Assembly (NCBI GenBank): GCA_902363735.1
Contig: CABJBA010000009.1
Coordinates: forward strand, 170,076-234,075
Length of the DNA stretch: 64,000 bases
Direction of reading: 5' to 3'
DNA from: Clostridiaceae bacterium
GTDB taxonomy: Bacteria > Bacillota > Clostridia > Lachnospirales > Lachnospiraceae
Part shown: one piece after another, positions 1 through 7,383 of the stretch
Layout of the letters: every line of letters begins with the position of its first letter
How positions within the stretch are numbered: position 1 is the first letter of the stretch
Made by a program: the position numbers and the translations under genes
Notes under the pieces: generated by a model
Database searches by the model: none
What the model was told of the DNA's origin: nothing
What the model saw: only the letters and a program-made list of their open reading frames with translations

Positions 1-271
1 TAACAGTATTCCAATAGGGCTGCTGAACCGGCGGACAGTGATACCCACCTACGATACGATCCGGGTAATTCTGCCGGTAAAGGCCTGTCTTATCTGGCTC
101 ACATTTTAAAGTTATACTGTAACACTTTTCTACCGGATTAAACTGTGCAAATATTTTTCCCATAACTTTAAAACAGATGGGATATTCATTAAATGGCCCT
201 GCCTCATATGCTCCCGGATGTTTGAAACAGTATTCTTTTATAGCTTGAATCACTTCTTTATTATTTTCCAT
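1..271 (-). CDS. MmcQ/YjbR family protein (3' part missing at window edge)
   Basis: The first 90 codons read from an ATG at 271 behind a GGAG site and run off the left edge. The protein starts MENNKEVIQAIKEYC and shows the family's pattern: a YPG-like turn, KVMGKIFAQF, LKCEPDK and PPVQQPYWNTV near the edge. MmcQ/YjbR proteins are small (about 110-120 aa) alpha/beta proteins with a CyaY-like fold whose role is unsettled. It has its own promoter (334-362) and does not look like part of an operon. The family call rests on motif recall; the C-terminus is not visible. Confidence 0.75.
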   Translation of the reverse strand, partial: MENNKEVIQAIKEYCFKHPGAYEAGPFNEYPICFKVMGKIFAQFNPVEKCYSITLKCEPDKTGLYRQNYPDRIVGGYHCPPVQQPYWNTV

Positions 272-333
272 GGTTTATCTCCTAAGTCCAAATGATATCA
301 CCAATCGCCCCAGCCAATTCCTGCTGATAAGCA

Positions 334-362
334 ATTATATACTATATTGTCCTTTGCCACAA
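334..362 (-). promoter_or_regulatory. Sigma-A promoter for the MmcQ-like gene
   Basis: On the minus strand TTGTGG (357-362) and TATAAT (334-339) are 17 bp apart, about 60 bp upstream of the ATG at 271. Confidence 0.55.
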
Positions 363-418
363 TAGCACTCCTATCTCAGCCGGCATTTAAAGAAGGTTTA
401 CTGTTCATAATTAAACTA

Positions 419-455
419 CAAAAAAGACCTCACATTCTCATGCAAAGTCTTTTCT
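419..455 (-). terminator. rpsR-type terminator, outer (displaced) copy
   Basis: The stem AAAAGACCT/AAGTCTTTT encloses a loop containing TCATGCA. On the minus strand it ends in a T run. It is clearly homologous to the terminator just after rpsR (2126-2161), with the same arm and loop sequence and a few changes. It probably marks the original downstream flank of rpsR before the islet at 542-2224 was inserted. Confidence 0.65.
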
Positions 456-510
456 TATCATCAGACTCCATTCTCCAATTGCAGCGCAACTTTAAAAGTT
501 GTCCAATTTA

Positions 511-541
511 AATCCATTGTGTAAGGCATAAGAGTGATATG
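511..541 (-). repeat. Outer att-like copy of the rpsR 3' end (31 bp)
   Basis: This segment matches 2225-2255 in 30 of 31 bases (one T/C difference at 535). On the minus strand it reads the last rpsR codons ([10 protein letters not shown], stop). Sequence identity stops abruptly at 541/542 and at 2255/2256. A partial gene end repeated at distance, with a homologous terminator on the same side of each copy, is the usual footprint of site-specific insertion into a gene's 3' end. Confidence 0.7.
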
Positions 542-659
542 AACAACTTTCTCTTCGTCACAACTCGTCAGTAACCGTCAGTTGTTTTTCTGAATATTCC
601 AACAATTTGTCCTGCTTCGTCAGCCGTTGTCCTGCTCGTTTTGATTTGTTTACAAATTT

Positions 660-834
660 GTTTAAACAGGTATAAGGCCCTATAAAACTTGTTTACAAAT
701 CACCAGAATAAAGTATCTACTTCTAAAAGAGACTAATAAATTCTTTTATAAGCGCTTTTCTGTGTATTGGTGTGTTTTTATACATTGAAATGACTTTAAC
801 CAATTGAATTATCCCTTCTCATATGCTAACATAC
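660..834. repeat. Islet direct repeat, copy A
   Basis: About 175 bp matching copy B at 1431-1607 at roughly 80-85% identity by eye. Both start GTTTAAACA and contain AAAGTATCTA and TTCTAAAAGAGACT. Copy A keeps the promoter geometry of the antitoxin RNA (TTGAAT 804-809, 17 bp, then TAACAT 827-832), but its -10 box is degraded and no RNA or toxin follows. It may be the stump of a second toxin-antitoxin cassette. Confidence 0.75.
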
Positions 835-920
835 CATCATCACCGTTCTCGTTTATACTTCTATCTTCACATTCCTTACTTGTTCTTCCAAAAAAAATAA
901 CAGTATGCTATAACGCCTTT

Positions 921-1393
921 TTAAATAATAATCTCATTAATTCTTTTCAATATCATATCTTTTAAGTTAGAATTTCTCATAGAAAAGTCAAGTTCATCTA
1001 AAATTATAATAAGATATTTTTTTAATTTATTTAATATGTATTCTAATTCCGTAATCTCATTTTTATCTATTTGATTATATAAATATTCTTTATACTTATC
1101 ATATTCTAAATGCATAGATTGTATTAATAAATATGTCTCATATGCTGATCTACATAATATCATTGCATCTTCACGATATCTCAAATTAGCCAGGATATTA
1201 GATGCTAATAAACTTCTAGTCGCTTTAGTCAAACAAAAATACAAATAATCATGATGATATTCTGAAAAAGATTCTTCTAATGTTTTTCTGAACCAATTAC
1301 AAGTACATCTCCATATTTATCTACCATGTATCCAATAAATAATAATGCATCACTATTAATCTCAATGAAACTGTTAATCTCATTTGAATTCAT
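921..1393 (-). pseudogene. Frameshifted small helical protein gene in the islet (perhaps DUF5677-like)
   Basis: An ATG at 1393 with a GGGGGGAT ribosome site opens a frame (MNSNEINSFIEINSD...) that stops after about 37 codons. A second frame, overlapping around 1290-1300, continues NWFRKTLEESFSEYHHDYL and then the 107 residues down to 921. Together they give one helical protein of about 155 aa containing RYREDAMILCRSAYETYLL, a pattern resembling DUF5677-type proteins (weak recall). The break lies near 1295. It is either a true pseudogene or a sequencing indel. Base composition is more AT-rich than the chromosomal neighbours, fitting transferred DNA. Confidence 0.6.
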
Positions 1394-1430
1394 ACTTTGA
1401 TCCCCCCTTTTAATCCTATAGCCTATATTT

Positions 1431-1607
1431 GTTTAAACACGTATAAGGCTCTATAAAATTTATTAACAAATCACTGGAATAAAGTATCTATTTCTAAAAG
1501 AGACTGATAAACCCTTTTATGAGCATTTTCTGTGTATTAGTGTATTTTTATACATTAAAATATTTTTGACTAATATTGAATTATCTCATATCATATGCTA
1601 TAATACA
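1431..1607. repeat. Islet direct repeat, copy B
   Basis: Partner of copy A (660-834), offset by 771 bp. Copies A and B bracket the broken gene at 921-1393. Copy B ends in the intact antitoxin promoter (TTGAAT, 17 bp, TATAAT). Confidence 0.75.
1576..1604 (+). promoter_or_regulatory. Promoter of the antitoxin RNA
   Basis: TTGAAT (1576-1581), 17 bp, TATAAT (1599-1604), preceded by TATGC giving an extended -10. The predicted start is near 1611, just before the conserved RNA segment. Confidence 0.65.
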
Positions 1608-1610
1608 GTT

Positions 1611-1700
1611 AAGAGGAACAACCATCCACAAGGTGGTTGACCGATTATATGAGAAGCAGAGCCACCCAGATCACCGTCAAGTATATCAGGGTGGTTTTTG
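1611..1700 (+). ncRNA. Antisense antitoxin RNA of a type I toxin-antitoxin pair (RatA-like)
   Basis: The segment runs from the predicted start through CCACAAGGTGGTTGACCGAT to a terminator, GCCACCC (1661-1667) pairing with GGGTGGTTTTT (1689-1698). This layout and the hairpin with GACCGATTATATG are typical of Firmicutes antitoxin RNAs convergent with short hydrophobic toxins. It ends a few bases before the toxin stop codon, so it would base-pair with the 3' untranslated part of the toxin mRNA and prevent its translation or trigger its decay. Function is inferred from layout. Confidence 0.65.
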
Positions 1701-1707
1701 CTATGTA

Positions 1708-1791
1708 TTACTTACTAAACGTAAAAACGAATGTAAGTAATGCCAGAAGAAAAAGACCAAAAGTCATTAAATCCTTAAAGTCAAATTTCAT
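1708..1791 (-). CDS. Short hydrophobic toxin, holin-like (Hol_Tox) type I toxin
   Basis: A 27-residue peptide with a polar head MKFDFKDLMT, one membrane segment FGLFLLALLTFVFTF and a basic end SK. Size and pattern match the putative holin-like toxin family of type I systems (TxpA/BsrG-like), which inserts into the membrane when over-produced. I chose the ATG at 1791 because GGGGG lies 8 bases upstream; an in-frame ATG at 1797 sits too close to it. It has its own promoter (1858-1886), leaving a 5' leader of about 55 bases. It lies tail to tail with the antisense RNA. Confidence 0.7.
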   Translation of the reverse strand: MKFDFKDLMTFGLFLLALLTFVFTFSK

Positions 1792-1857
1792 AAGCATCAC
1801 CCCCATCCTATAAGAATGAGGTCAGCACACCCTGCAACATGATTGCTCCATGACAGT

Positions 1858-1886
1858 ATTTTACCATATCTTTTCAGCTGTGACAA
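1858..1886 (-). promoter_or_regulatory. Promoter of the type I toxin
   Basis: On the minus strand TTGTCA (1881-1886), 17 bp, TAAAAT (1858-1863). The predicted start near 1850 is about 60 bases before the toxin ATG. Confidence 0.6.
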
Positions 1887-2125
1887 CTTATATATGCCCA
1901 CTTTACCTTACCTTTTAAGTAGCTGAATAAACTTCCCTGAGAGTAATGCTATCCCAAATAAATAGAACCCCAAAGAGCGTCCACGCTTTGAGGTTTGGAT
2001 TGTTAACACTTTTCTAGACAACATTTTTAAGGTTATTTCTCTTAACTTCGTGTCCAGTTTATTATAGCATGACCAATATGCCCTTAAAATATCTGTCCAG
2101 TTTATTGTAGCCGATCCACTTCACA

Positions 2126-2161
2126 CAAAAAAGACCCAACACTTTCATGCAAGGTCTTTCC
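2126..2161 (-). terminator. Terminator of the rpsF-ssb-rpsR operon (inner copy)
   Basis: AAAGACC (2130-2136) pairs with GGTCTTT (2153-2159), with a T run on the minus strand. It is the homologue of the hairpin at 419-455, so both the gene end and the terminator are present twice. Confidence 0.75.
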
Positions 2162-2222
2162 ATTTTGTTTATTATTTGTTTAAGCCTGTACTACACAAGT
2201 TAAAAACAGCGAAAATACGCTA

Positions 2223-2489
2223 TTAATCCATTGTGTAAGGCATAAGAGCGATATGTCTTGCTCTCTTAATAGCAACAGTAAGCGCTCTCTGATGCTTTGC
2301 GCAGTTGCCTGTGATACGTCTGGGAAGGATTTTTCCTCTCTCAGACACATATCTTTTTAATTTATTTACATCTTTATAATCAATAACGCCGTTCTTCTCT
2401 CCGCAGAATACACATACTTTTTTTCTTCTGCGCATGCCGCCTCTTCTAAACTTAGCGCCATCAGCCTTATCATTTTTGTTATATGCCAT
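2223..2489 (-). CDS. rpsR: 30S ribosomal protein S18
   Basis: 88 aa, the normal length for bacterial S18, which binds S6 and 16S rRNA on the platform of the small subunit. The basic core has [14 protein letters not shown] near residue 20-33 and [20 protein letters not shown] further on. The CxxC plus CxxH set marks a zinc-binding (C+) S18. The ribosome site is AGGAGG 7 bases before the ATG. It is the last gene of the rpsF-ssb-rpsR operon, 21 bp after ssb. Its last 31 bases are the att-like repeat also found at 511-541, so the present 3' end may have been supplied by the inserted islet. Confidence 0.97.
   Translation of the reverse strand: MAYNKNDKADGAKFRRGGMRRRKKVCVFCGEKNGVIDYKDVNKLKRYVSERGKILPRRITGNCAKHQRALTVAIKRARHIALMPYTMD
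2225..2255 (-). repeat. Inner att-like copy within the rpsR 3' end (31 bp)
   Basis: The second copy of the duplicated rpsR end, here in frame in the intact gene. It pairs with 511-541. Confidence 0.7.
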
Positions 2490-2510
2490 TGGTCTTGCCT
2501 CCTGTTAGAT

Positions 2511-2963
2511 TTAGTTGAATGGAAGTCCTTCGTCTTCGACTCCATCCGGAATATTCATAAATCCATCGCCAATTGCACTGGAAGGTGTCGGTCTGGAGGT
2601 GGGCTGATAACCGCCGCCCTCTCCTGAAGACGCTCCCTTGCTGTCAGCGAATTCTTGATCTTCTACAATCACATCGGTTGTATAAACCTTTATGCCTTCT
2701 TTATTCGTATAACTTCCAGTTTGGATCCTTCCGGAAACCAATACTCTCATACCCTGACGAAAATACTTCTCCGCAAACTCTCCTGCCTTGTCAAATGCAA
2801 CACAGTTGATAAAATCTGCAGTCTGTTCATTAGCGTCCTGATTCCTGCGGCCTCTGCGGTCAACGGCAAGGCTGTACCTTGCGATTGCCATAGCGCGCTC
2901 TCCCTGGGAATATCTTACTTCTGGATCACGGGTCAATCTGCCCATAAGGATTACTCTGTTCAT
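2511..2963 (-). CDS. ssb: Single-stranded DNA-binding protein
   Basis: 150 aa. The N-terminal OB fold (residues 1-105) begins MNRVILMGRLTRDPEVRYS and contains FINCVAFDKAGEFAEKYFRQG and RIQTGSYTNKEG. A Gly/Ser/Pro linker follows. The C-terminal tip, which recruits repair and replication partners, ends VEDEGLPFN. In most SSBs it ends exactly in DDDIPF, so the extra Asn after Phe is slightly unusual. It lies between rpsF and rpsR as is standard in Firmicutes. Confidence 0.96.
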   Translation of the reverse strand: MNRVILMGRLTRDPEVRYSQGERAMAIARYSLAVDRRGRRNQDANEQTADFINCVAFDKAGEFAEKYFRQGMRVLVSGRIQTGSYTNKEGIKVYTTDVIVEDQEFADSKGASSGEGGGYQPTSRPTPSSAIGDGFMNIPDGVEDEGLPFN

Positions 2964-2985
2964 ACGATCACACTTTCTTTATCTA

Positions 2986-3273
2986 TTATGCCTCTTGTCT
3001 TACGCATAAATATCTGATGACCGGCTCCATAATACGAACGTGTGCTTCTAACTCGTTCGGAGTTGTAGAATCGCCATCAAACTTGATGAAGTAGTAGAAT
3101 CCCTCTTTCATCTTCTGAATTTCGTAAGCTAATCTCTTCTTACCCCATTCATCGATGTTAGTTACAGCACCATTGAAACGAGTGATATAGCCTGTCACTT
3201 TCTCCAGGGCTGCTGCTCTCTCTTCATCCTCGAGCTTTGCGTTAAGAACAACGGTTAACTCATATTTGTTCAT
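2986..3273 (-). CDS. rpsF: 30S ribosomal protein S6
   Basis: 95 aa, full length. It shows the ferredoxin-like S6 pattern: MNKYELTVVLNAKLEDEE, WGKKRLAYEIQKMKEGFYYF and a closing EPVIRYLCVR. S6 pairs with S18 on the small subunit. First gene of the operon, with AAGGAGG upstream of ATG 3273. Expression of rpsF-ssb-rpsR operons is often controlled by an S6:S18 binding leader. The leader here (3274-3440) was not seen to fold clearly that way. Confidence 0.97.
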   Translation of the reverse strand: MNKYELTVVLNAKLEDEERAAALEKVTGYITRFNGAVTNIDEWGKKRLAYEIQKMKEGFYYFIKFDGDSTTPNELEAHVRIMEPVIRYLCVRQEA

Positions 3274-3441
3274 GCTTGTTTACCTCCTTGTGGTCTCTGG
3301 CCCCTGTCTTCAGTTTCAGGAGCAAGGATTTAATATGTCACAAAATGATATTATACCGGACTTTTTTTATAAAAGCAAGCATTTTTCTCATTTTCCGGCA
3401 TTTTTTGTACTTTTCCGGTGTATTTATCTGATCAACGGCAT

Positions 3442-3639
3442 TTAAGCCTTTGGCGTTCCATCACAAGACTTCAAACCTCTGGTATTTTTCTCCACCAGTT
3501 TCCGTGCCACCATAATCTGATGAGAACAACCCATGCATTTTAAACGAAAATCCGCCCCTACCCGCAGAATCTCCCATTCCTGACTCCCGCAGGGATGGGG
3601 CTTTTTTAATTTAACAATATCTCCGACTTCATAAATCAT
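3442..3639 (-). CDS. DUF951 family small zinc-site protein
   Basis: 65 aa from the ATG at 3639. MIYEVGDIVKLKKPHPCG, WEILRVGADFRLKCMGC and VEKNTR are the diagnostic blocks of DUF951, a short conserved Firmicutes protein that commonly accompanies rpsF/ssb/rpsR. The single Cys of HPCG plus CMGC could bind a metal. An in-frame ATG at 3657 exists, but family members begin at MxYEVGDIV. Function unknown. Confidence 0.85.
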   Translation of the reverse strand: MIYEVGDIVKLKKPHPCGSQEWEILRVGADFRLKCMGCSHQIMVARKLVEKNTRGLKSCDGTPKA

Positions 3640-3682
3640 TCCAAACACCTGCCCCATCTGTTTTAACAGTCCCTTTTATCAA

Positions 3683-4672
3683 TTAATTTAAAATAAAATC
3701 AATCTGAGCCAGCTCTTCGTCTGTAAATTCCAGGTTCTTTAAACAGTCCACATTTCCTTTCAACTGCTTTACGCTGCTGGCTCCAATCAGGACGGAAGTC
3801 ACTGCCTCTTCCCGAAGCACCCAGGAAAGTGCCATCTGGGCCAGAGTCTGTCCCCTCTTTTCTGCCAGCTCATGAAGGGCTTTGATCTGGGCCAGTTTAT
3901 GATCAGTCAGATAACGTCCGCTCACTGTAGTCCCTTCCCTTGATGCTCTGGAACCTTCCGGAATGCCGTTTAAGTAGCGGTCTGTCAGAGCTCCCTGAGC
4001 CAGAGGGCTGTAGCAGATACAACCTGAACCACTTTCCAGAAGAGCATGAAACAACCCCTTTTCCGGATCTCTCTCAAACATGTTATATCTTGGCTGGCTG
4101 ATGAGACAGGTCACGCCCTGAATTCTCAGCATCTGGATTGCTTCCCTTGCCTCCAGTTCTCCGTAGTTGGAAATCCCCACATAAAGGGCCTTTCCCTGCT
4201 TCACAATATCAGCCAGAGCTCCCATCGTCTCCTCCAGAGGAGTATCCGGGTCCGGCCTGTGGTGGTAGAAAATATCCACATATTCAAGTCCCATACGAAT
4301 GAGACTCTGATCCAGACTGGCCATTAAATACTTTCTGGAACCCCAGTTTCCGTAAGGCCCCGGCCACATATCAAATCCTGCCTTGGTAGAAATAAGCAGC
4401 TCATCCCGGTAAGTTCTTAAGTCACTGCTGAATATTTCCCCAAAGTTTTCCTCTGCTTTTCCTCTGGCAGGAGCACCATAGTTATTTGCCAGATCAAAGT
4501 GAGTGATTCCCATATCAAAAGCACTTAGAAGAATCTCCCTCTGCTCTGATATCTGCTTTTCCAGGCCAAAATTCTGCCATAGTCCCAAAGACACCTTAGG
4601 GAGCAGAACCCCGCTCCTTCCGCAACGCTTATATTCCATCTTCTCATATCTGTCTTCTGCTGCCTGATACAT
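3683..4672 (-). CDS. Aldo/keto reductase (YghZ/Gpr-like)
   Basis: 329 aa from the ATG at 4672 (GAGGAAGG upstream); a TTG at 4696 is less likely. It is a TIM-barrel NADPH-dependent carbonyl reductase. The catalytic set is visible: Asp and Tyr in ITHFDLANNYGAP, Lys in LLISTKAGF and His in VDIFYHHRPDPDTP. The C-terminal cofactor segment has SVLIGASSVKQLKGNV. The RSGVLLPKVSLGLWQNFG start and overall length are like E. coli YghZ (L-glyceraldehyde-3-phosphate reductase), but the true substrate cannot be read from sequence. It lies 40 bp downstream of the acetyltransferase gene on the same strand. Confidence 0.88.
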   Translation of the reverse strand: MYQAAEDRYEKMEYKRCGRSGVLLPKVSLGLWQNFGLEKQISEQREILLSAFDMGITHFDLANNYGAPARGKAEENFGEIFSSDLRTYRDELLISTKAGFDMWPGPYGNWGSRKYLMASLDQSLIRMGLEYVDIFYHHRPDPDTPLEETMGALADIVKQGKALYVGISNYGELEAREAIQMLRIQGVTCLISQPRYNMFERDPEKGLFHALLESGSGCICYSPLAQGALTDRYLNGIPEGSRASREGTTVSGRYLTDHKLAQIKALHELAEKRGQTLAQMALSWVLREEAVTSVLIGASSVKQLKGNVDCLKNLEFTDEELAQIDFILN

Positions 4673-4713
4673 TGTGCCCTTCCTCTCTTTCTGCAAGCCC
4701 TTCTATCATAACC

Positions 4714-5766
4714 TTATGTGATTTCATTAAAGAACACTCCGCTTAAAGGACGGATGCGTTCTGCCAAAGACATGCTCTCCTCCGGCACCGGCGGCTCACT
4801 GTAACCAAAGAGCCAGGAGGTCAGGTCCCCGATTCCCATGGACAGATGAGGTTTGAGCCCGCCATCTCCTTCCACACGAACCAGAACCGATCCTTTGCGG
4901 TCCAGCTTCCATCGGTATATTCCTGCATTCTGCGGAATAAAACCATCCTTTACCTCAAGAAGCAGCTCCATCTCATCCACAGGACAACTCTCGGTTAAAC
5001 AGATCACGGAAATAAACTGCTCCAAATGAATGATCCGCCCCATAACAGACGGCTTTTGGGGCCCTGTTTCTTTTACATAGTCAGGAAGGCAGATCAGTTC
5101 TCTCTTATTCTCTGCCGTTTCGCCGTAATACGCCCAAATACCGGCTAACTGTTCTTTTTCATCTCTTGTATAGAGAAGAATCAGATCGCCCTGATCGCTT
5201 CTCACTTCCCGGCACAAATCCCGGTAATAACCCTCATTTCGCAGAGCATAGACCTCATAGGACTGCTCCAATTGCTTGCCCGCAAACCGGGCCGCTTTCC
5301 CGCACTCTCCGGACTGCTCTACAAGAGCCCGTCTGCTGAGCTGCAAAAGTCCTTTTTCATTCAGCTCCTGGGACGGCAAGTCACATATATAGGTAAAATC
5401 AAAGGGGCGGTAAATAGCCGGGTCAGCAGGAACCAGAAAACTAAAACCCATCCGCTCCACATACATATCAGAAAAGCAGCGAAGCAAAAGCCGTTTCATA
5501 AGCCCCTGATGCCGGTACTCCGGATCCGTAGCCACTCCTGCAATATAATCCGTCTTCCACAAGCGGTCCCTGATTACCACATCATAAGGATTTCGGTGCA
5601 GCATAGCCACCATCCGGTCCCCAGCCCAGGCAGCCAGAATCTTATTCCGCTTTACCCGGTCCGAATAATAGTAGTTCATAAAACTTTGGGAATCCTCATC
5701 AAACACCTTTTCCCACAATGCCTTGCTTTCAATTTTCTCTTCCTGCTTTAGATACCGTATCATCAT
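4714..5766 (-). CDS. GNAT N-acetyltransferase, Eis-like with C-terminal sterol-carrier-type domain
   Basis: 350 aa. The N-terminal GNAT domain contains the acetyl-CoA loop VATDPEYRHQGLMKRLL (about residues 75-92) and FLVPADPAIYRPFDFTYI. The middle and C-terminal parts have the layout of Eis-type enhanced intracellular survival acetyltransferases (second GNAT-like domain plus an SCP2-like domain). Targets of these enzymes range from lysines to amines and cannot be named here. The start codon overlaps the stop of the DUF2156 gene (TAATG), so the two are translationally coupled. Confidence 0.82.
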   Translation of the reverse strand: MMIRYLKQEEKIESKALWEKVFDEDSQSFMNYYYSDRVKRNKILAAWAGDRMVAMLHRNPYDVVIRDRLWKTDYIAGVATDPEYRHQGLMKRLLLRCFSDMYVERMGFSFLVPADPAIYRPFDFTYICDLPSQELNEKGLLQLSRRALVEQSGECGKAARFAGKQLEQSYEVYALRNEGYYRDLCREVRSDQGDLILLYTRDEKEQLAGIWAYYGETAENKRELICLPDYVKETGPQKPSVMGRIIHLEQFISVICLTESCPVDEMELLLEVKDGFIPQNAGIYRWKLDRKGSVLVRVEGDGGLKPHLSMGIGDLTSWLFGYSEPPVPEESMSLAERIRPLSGVFFNEIT

Positions 5767-6686
5767 TAAAAGCCCTTCTGGATCACTCCGTATTTCCTGG
5801 CGAAGCCAATGGGGTAGTAAGACATTTTTGCCTTTCTTAAGCCCTCCATTCCCACATCATCTTCCCGGTTTACAAGTACCAGTTCTTCCGTATAAGAATG
5901 AATCAAAAACTGCTGATTGATAAACTGATAAAGACCCTTTACATTGGGGTCAGCCTTTTCAATATGAATGACAGCCATTTTTTCAAGGGCATTATATGTT
6001 CCAATGGTAAATGCCTTCAGCTTGCCGTCAATATAAATCCCAGCCATCCTGGCATGGTGCATGGCACAGTTTTTCAATATGTCATGGACTCCCATTACCT
6101 CATATTCAAGCTGACGCTCATATTCCGGGGACTCAACCTTATTTTCCCACCATTTATCCAGAAATTCCAAAACATCATCCCGGCCTGAGCAGGAAAGAGC
6201 CTTATATTCATACCGTCCTTCATATTCCCTTAAAAATGAATTCAGATGATTCTTTTTCTTATGAAGCTTCTTACCCGCAAGAGTTCTCATGGCCTGGGCA
6301 TCATAAAGATAATCCTTTAAATCCTCTTCCTCACTGACCTCAAACTTGCCCGGGTCCAGATTTAAATATTTAACTGCATCCTCATCTGCAATATAAATGC
6401 GGAGAGGTTTTTTTAACACCTGATTAAAATAATCCGTTAATTCCTGAAAATAATAGGGAAGGTCCTCTTCCCTGCACATAGGCATTGCCGAAAAGGGTTC
6501 TCCATCCTTTTCCATTAGAAACAGCAGCGCCCGGTTATCGCTGATTGCATACTGCACATGATAGTACTCCCTCCAGATAAAACTGTCTAAGTATACACTG
6601 TCACATGCCTTGTTGGGCCTTAAGCCGTAAAACGGAATTATTTGGTCAATATCCTGGGCTTCCAGCCTCTTAAATTGTAAATTCAT
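5766..6686 (-). CDS. DUF2156 phosphatidylglycerol lysyltransferase C-terminal-like protein
   Basis: 306 aa, soluble, without the membrane half of MprF. It has the DUF2156 pattern: IDQIIPFYGLRPNKACDSVY, KKLHKKKNHLNSFLREYEG around 140 and VNREDDVGMEGLRKAKMSYYP near the end. The fold is a double GNAT related to FemX and LPG synthase, which transfer aminoacyl groups from tRNA. Short cytosolic copies are common in Lachnospiraceae and their acceptor is unknown. Coupled to the downstream GNAT gene by a TAATG overlap. Confidence 0.82.
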   Translation of the reverse strand: MNLQFKRLEAQDIDQIIPFYGLRPNKACDSVYLDSFIWREYYHVQYAISDNRALLFLMEKDGEPFSAMPMCREEDLPYYFQELTDYFNQVLKKPLRIYIADEDAVKYLNLDPGKFEVSEEEDLKDYLYDAQAMRTLAGKKLHKKKNHLNSFLREYEGRYEYKALSCSGRDDVLEFLDKWWENKVESPEYERQLEYEVMGVHDILKNCAMHHARMAGIYIDGKLKAFTIGTYNALEKMAVIHIEKADPNVKGLYQFINQQFLIHSYTEELVLVNREDDVGMEGLRKAKMSYYPIGFARKYGVIQKGF

Positions 6687-6752
6687 ATTTGTTCCCTTCT
6701 ATTTAATATGAGTTCCCCTGCCTTCCTGCTTTTGGAACCCTTTTTAACATTC

Positions 6753-7172
6753 TTAGCTTTTTTTAATAAAATCAGTATTGCATTTAGGACAGTGAATGCT
6801 GATTTTTCCTTTCCCTCTTGGAACTCTGATTTTTTGTCTGCATTGCGGACATTTATAAATGTGGTATTCCCTGATCTGGCTGAATTTAAAACGCCATTTC
6901 CGGAATATTTCCGCAAAACGAAAACTCAGCCGTTCAAACCGCTGATTCTCTTCAAACCGCCTTCCTATATTTTTGGAAAACATACGAAAACAGCACCAAA
7001 TCAGACAGATAGAAGAAGCTGTATTTAGCCAGGAACTTCTTGCAAATATACTGACACCCATTAAAACAACAGCTGTCCAGAGCAGAAACTGCCCCAGCTT
7101 ATCCGGGCCGTATCTTCCGACCATAAACCGCATAAAATGCTTTCTAAACTGACTCATCCTAATGTATACCAT
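6753..7172 (-). CDS. Small membrane protein with C-terminal zinc ribbon
   Basis: 139 aa. Two adjoining membrane segments (about residues 26-58, FLLWTAVVLMGVSIFA and ASSICLIWCCFRMF) are followed by a basic amphipathic stretch. The end is a zinc ribbon, YKCPQCRQKI then IHCPKCNTDF (two CPxC knuckles). The start may be the ATG at 7172 or the one at 7157; neither has a well-spaced ribosome site. It precedes the DUF2156 gene by 66 bp. Similar small proteins are widespread in Lachnospiraceae without assigned function. Confidence 0.72.
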   Translation of the reverse strand: MVYIRMSQFRKHFMRFMVGRYGPDKLGQFLLWTAVVLMGVSIFARSSWLNTASSICLIWCCFRMFSKNIGRRFEENQRFERLSFRFAEIFRKWRFKFSQIREYHIYKCPQCRQKIRVPRGKGKISIHCPKCNTDFIKKS

Positions 7173-7332
7173 TCCTCTCTGTTTTGCCTTAACTATAATA
7201 ATGTATCAGTGGAAAGTCAATGTTCCTGCAGGAAATTTCATAATCTTTTCAGAATTGCCCCTGAGGTTTATTTTATAATAATTATAGCACCTTTTTCTAA
7301 TTATTGGCAAGGAAGGAGAAACTTTATACAAA

Positions 7333-7374
7333 ATCAAAAAGCCGGATCCCCCACTGAAACATGGGGGACCCGGC
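7333..7374 (-). terminator. Strong terminator after the sugar ABC operon
   Basis: A 14-bp stem, GCCGGATCCCCCAC (7341-7354) against ATGGGGGACCCGGC (7361-7374), followed on the minus strand by TTTTTGATTTT. It lies 10 bp after the solute-binding protein stop. Confidence 0.9.
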
Positions 7375-7383
7375 AAAGAATAC

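Larger units (their letters stand above)
542..2224. mobile_element. 1.7-kb islet between duplicated rpsR ends (probable integrase-less element remnant)
   Basis: The interval lies between two 31-bp copies of the rpsR 3' end (511-541, 2225-2255). It contains a frameshifted gene (921-1393), two copies of a 175-bp repeat, a type I toxin-antitoxin pair (1611-1791) and AT-rich sequence. No recombinase gene is visible. rpsR 3' ends are known integration targets for some staphylococcal pathogenicity islands, so the arrangement has precedent. It could be a decayed element or a satellite mobilised in trans. Nothing else coding was seen at 542-659 or 1890-2125. Confidence 0.6.

Noticed and set aside
658..720. 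Possible coding frame through repeat copy A (residues like FYRALYLFKQI, conserved in part in copy B)
   Set aside because: Stops occur close by in both copies and neither has a start; the similarity is explained by the nucleotide repeat.
2040..2115. Two GTCCAGTTTATT(A/G)TAGC copies as the ends of an insertion sequence
   Set aside because: They are direct, only about 43 bp apart and enclose no coding sequence; at most a fragment of an element end.
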